A stretch of 64,000 nucleotides of DNA, taken from positions 35,955 through 99,954 of the forward strand of contig NZ_VTPS01000011.1 of NCBI RefSeq assembly GCF_008274215.1. Reading direction: 5' to 3'. Shown here piece after piece: positions 62,560 to 64,000 of this stretch (position 1 is the stretch's first letter; every line of letters starts with the position of its first letter). A model generated the notes under the pieces. The model was not told the DNA's origin and did no database searches. It worked only from the letters and a program-made list of their open reading frames with translations. The DNA comes from Calorimonas adulescens. GTDB taxonomy: Bacteria; Bacillota; Thermoanaerobacteria; Thermoanaerobacterales; UBA4877. A program made the translations under genes and the position numbers.

Positions 62560-63432
62560 ATGAGTGATTATATAGTGAATGCTCTGGCTATGGATGGCAA
62601 GATTCTTGCCTATGCGTCAACGACAAAAGATGCAGTTGATGAAGCAAGAAAACTGCACAATTTGAGTCCAGTAGCATGTGCTGCCCTGGGTCGTGCTCTG
62701 ACAGCAGCAGGGATGATGGGTAAAATGTTAAAAACAGAAAGGGGCAGCATTACAATACAGATAAACGGAGGGGGTCCTCTTAATGGTATTGTAGCATGCT
62801 CGGACTCTGATGCAAATGTTAAGGGTTATGTAAATGCCCCTGATGTATATATACCATTAAGACATGATGGCAAGCTTGATGTAGGGAGTGCAGTTGGTAG
62901 AGAGGGTACTTTGACAGTGATAAGAGACCTTGGTCTCAAGGAACCATATATAGGCAAAGTCCAGCTTGTATCTGGAGAAATTGGTGATGATATCGCCGAG
63001 TATTATGCAAGATCTGAACAAATACAATCTGCTGTTGGCCTCGGTGTGTTGGTGGATGTTGATGGTTCGTGCAAGGCTGCAGGTGGATTTATTATACAGC
63101 TTATGCCTGATTTTCCTTTAGAGGAGGTTGTTGTATTAGAGGAGAGGCTAAATAAGCTTTCGAGTATTACAAAATATCTTGGAGAAGGGAAAACACCAGA
63201 GTATATATTAAATATTATTCTCGGGGACCTTGGCCTTGAAATCTTAGAGAGAGTTCCTACAAGATACAAGTGTGATTGCAGCTATGAAAGGGTAGAGAGA
63301 GCAATTTGCAGTCTTGGGGAAAACGAAATAGCAAAACTTGCAGAAGAAAATGAACCACTTGAAATTGTATGTAACTTCTGCGGGAAAAGATACAGTGTTG
63401 GAATAGACCAATTGAATGAGATGCTGAGATAG
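62560..63432 (+). CDS. hslO: Redox-regulated chaperonin Hsp33
   Basis: A 290-residue Hsp33. The N-terminal domain (SDYIVNALAMDGKILAYAS) is followed by GPLNGIVACSD and VNAPDVYIPLR. The C-terminal redox zinc switch has CDCSYERV and CNFCGKRY, i.e. CxC...CxxC. Oxidative unfolding activates the chaperone in this family. ATG 62560 has GGAGG seven bases upstream; the earlier in-frame start would lie within the csp terminator. Confidence 0.96.
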   Translation: MSDYIVNALAMDGKILAYASTTKDAVDEARKLHNLSPVACAALGRALTAAGMMGKMLKTERGSITIQINGGGPLNGIVACSDSDANVKGYVNAPDVYIPLRHDGKLDVGSAVGREGTLTVIRDLGLKEPYIGKVQLVSGEIGDDIAEYYARSEQIQSAVGLGVLVDVDGSCKAAGGFIIQLMPDFPLEEVVVLEERLNKLSSITKYLGEGKTPEYILNIILGDLGLEILERVPTRYKCDCSYERVERAICSLGENEIAKLAEENEPLEIVCNFCGKRYSVGIDQLNEMLR

Positions 63433-63741
63433 GATAAGCATTGATGCTTGCTGATGAAAGCTGCAGGACAGTAATTTAAAATTCTACTATGTCATTTGAC
63501 GGGAAAACTGTGAATAGACAAGTAAAATGACCTTATCATCCTATGACCAAGATTAGCATAAAATTCACGGGAGGTAAGATCGGTATATAATTTATTCGGC
63601 CTGTGTCGTAAGATTTCTCCTTTATATTTCTATTATTTATGGGATATTATTTATGGGAAAGTATCGCCTGACATAAAGCATAAGCTATGAATGATGGATA
63701 ATTCCTTATATAGATATATCAAACGAAATTAAAAAATAGTA
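63433..63741 (+). other. Region upstream of rRNA promoters
   Basis: No gene seen. It holds a short direct repeat near 63635-63660 (ATTATTTATGGGA twice) and is AT-rich, as usual for the UP-element side of an rRNA promoter. No further feature is supported. Confidence 0.4.
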
Positions 63742-63836
63742 TTGACACCCACCCACAAACATGATAATATAAAATACGCCTCAAGGGGCGAGAAAGGAAA
63801 AAAGGGCTTGACATGAGGCACAAGACGTGCTAATAT
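63742..63836 (+). promoter_or_regulatory. Tandem rRNA operon promoters P1 and P2
   Basis: P1 is TTGACA (63742-63747), 17-base spacer, TAATAT (63765-63770). P2 is TTGACA (63808-63813), 17-base spacer, TAATAT (63831-63836). The pair is 66 bases apart, with the 16S start about 65 bases after P2. Confidence 0.92.
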
Positions 63837-63899
63837 ATAAAAGTCGCACGATGGCAAATAAATAGAGCGGAACGCCAAGATAGAAGTAAGGAGCAAATA

Positions 63900-64000
<101 letters not shown>

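Overview
The window looks like chromosome from a low-to-moderate GC, spore-forming, flagellated anaerobe of the class Clostridia, most like the Thermoanaerobacterales. The evidence is the gene order tig-clpP-clpX-(murJ)-lon-engB, T-box and lysine-riboswitch control, many TTG/GTG starts with strong AAGGAGG-type ribosome binding sites, a SleB/LysM cortex hydrolase, a PdaB-like deacetylase, a diaminopimelate (dap) operon and flagellar genes. I cannot name a species from sequence alone.

Layout. 1-8.2 kb: the end of a peptide ABC transporter binding protein; a small Cys-rich protein, a PqqD-like protein, an ADP-ribosyltransferase-like protein and a HypE/AIR-synthase relative; a cell-wall amidase preceded by three perfect WalR-type half-sites; then rph, rdgB and yfcE. 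8.2-9.1 kb: nine tRNA genes from one promoter. 9.2-17 kb: the protein-quality-control block tig-clpP-clpX, murJ, lon, engB. 17-23.7 kb: a secreted protein, a DMT permease, a nitrate/sulfonate/taurine-type ABC importer, a YkuK-like protein, a RodZ-like protein and pgsA. 23.7-30.3 kb: valS behind a T-box with a GUA specifier, a GNAT enzyme, folC, a coiled-coil protein, a subtilase and tRNA-Pro.

30.3-36.5 kb is an AT-rich accessory stretch. It holds a toxin-antitoxin-like pair whose toxin end is cut by an ISLre2 (UPF0236) transposase relic; a five-gene operon of ECF sigma factor, zinc anti-sigma factor, ABC ATPase, ABC-2 permease and a second free copy of the anti-sigma sensor domain; and a small chimeric ORF left by an in-frame deletion joining an ACT-domain gene to the tail of a UPF0210 gene. 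The iterated 9-mer GGCCWGGCC, seen 17 times elsewhere, is absent from this stretch.

36.5-48.7 kb: a DUF4364 regulator, a QueG-like iron-sulfur protein, a Na/Pi-cotransporter homologue lacking its QSSS motifs, flaG-fliD-fliS-flgN, an unknown 471-residue protein, a membrane protein paired with a short FtsH-like protease, MATE-MarR, and mecA. 48.8-54.5 kb: a second short FtsH-like protease, a PdaB-like deacetylase, a LysM-SleB hydrolase, a Mur-ligase-like protein, a two-OB-fold SSB-like protein and cobO. 54.5-58.1 kb: asd-dapA-dapB-dapH under a lysine riboswitch. 58.3-64 kb: a DMT permease, a chemoreceptor, a sirtuin, a cold-shock protein, hslO, then tandem rRNA promoters and the start of 16S rRNA.

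The most promising leads are the ECF/anti-sigma/ABC operon with its free sensor paralogue, the GGCCWGGCC motif, the WalR-type sites, the DarT-like ADP-ribosyltransferase candidate and the two short FtsH proteases. All coordinates and motif counts come from reading by eye.
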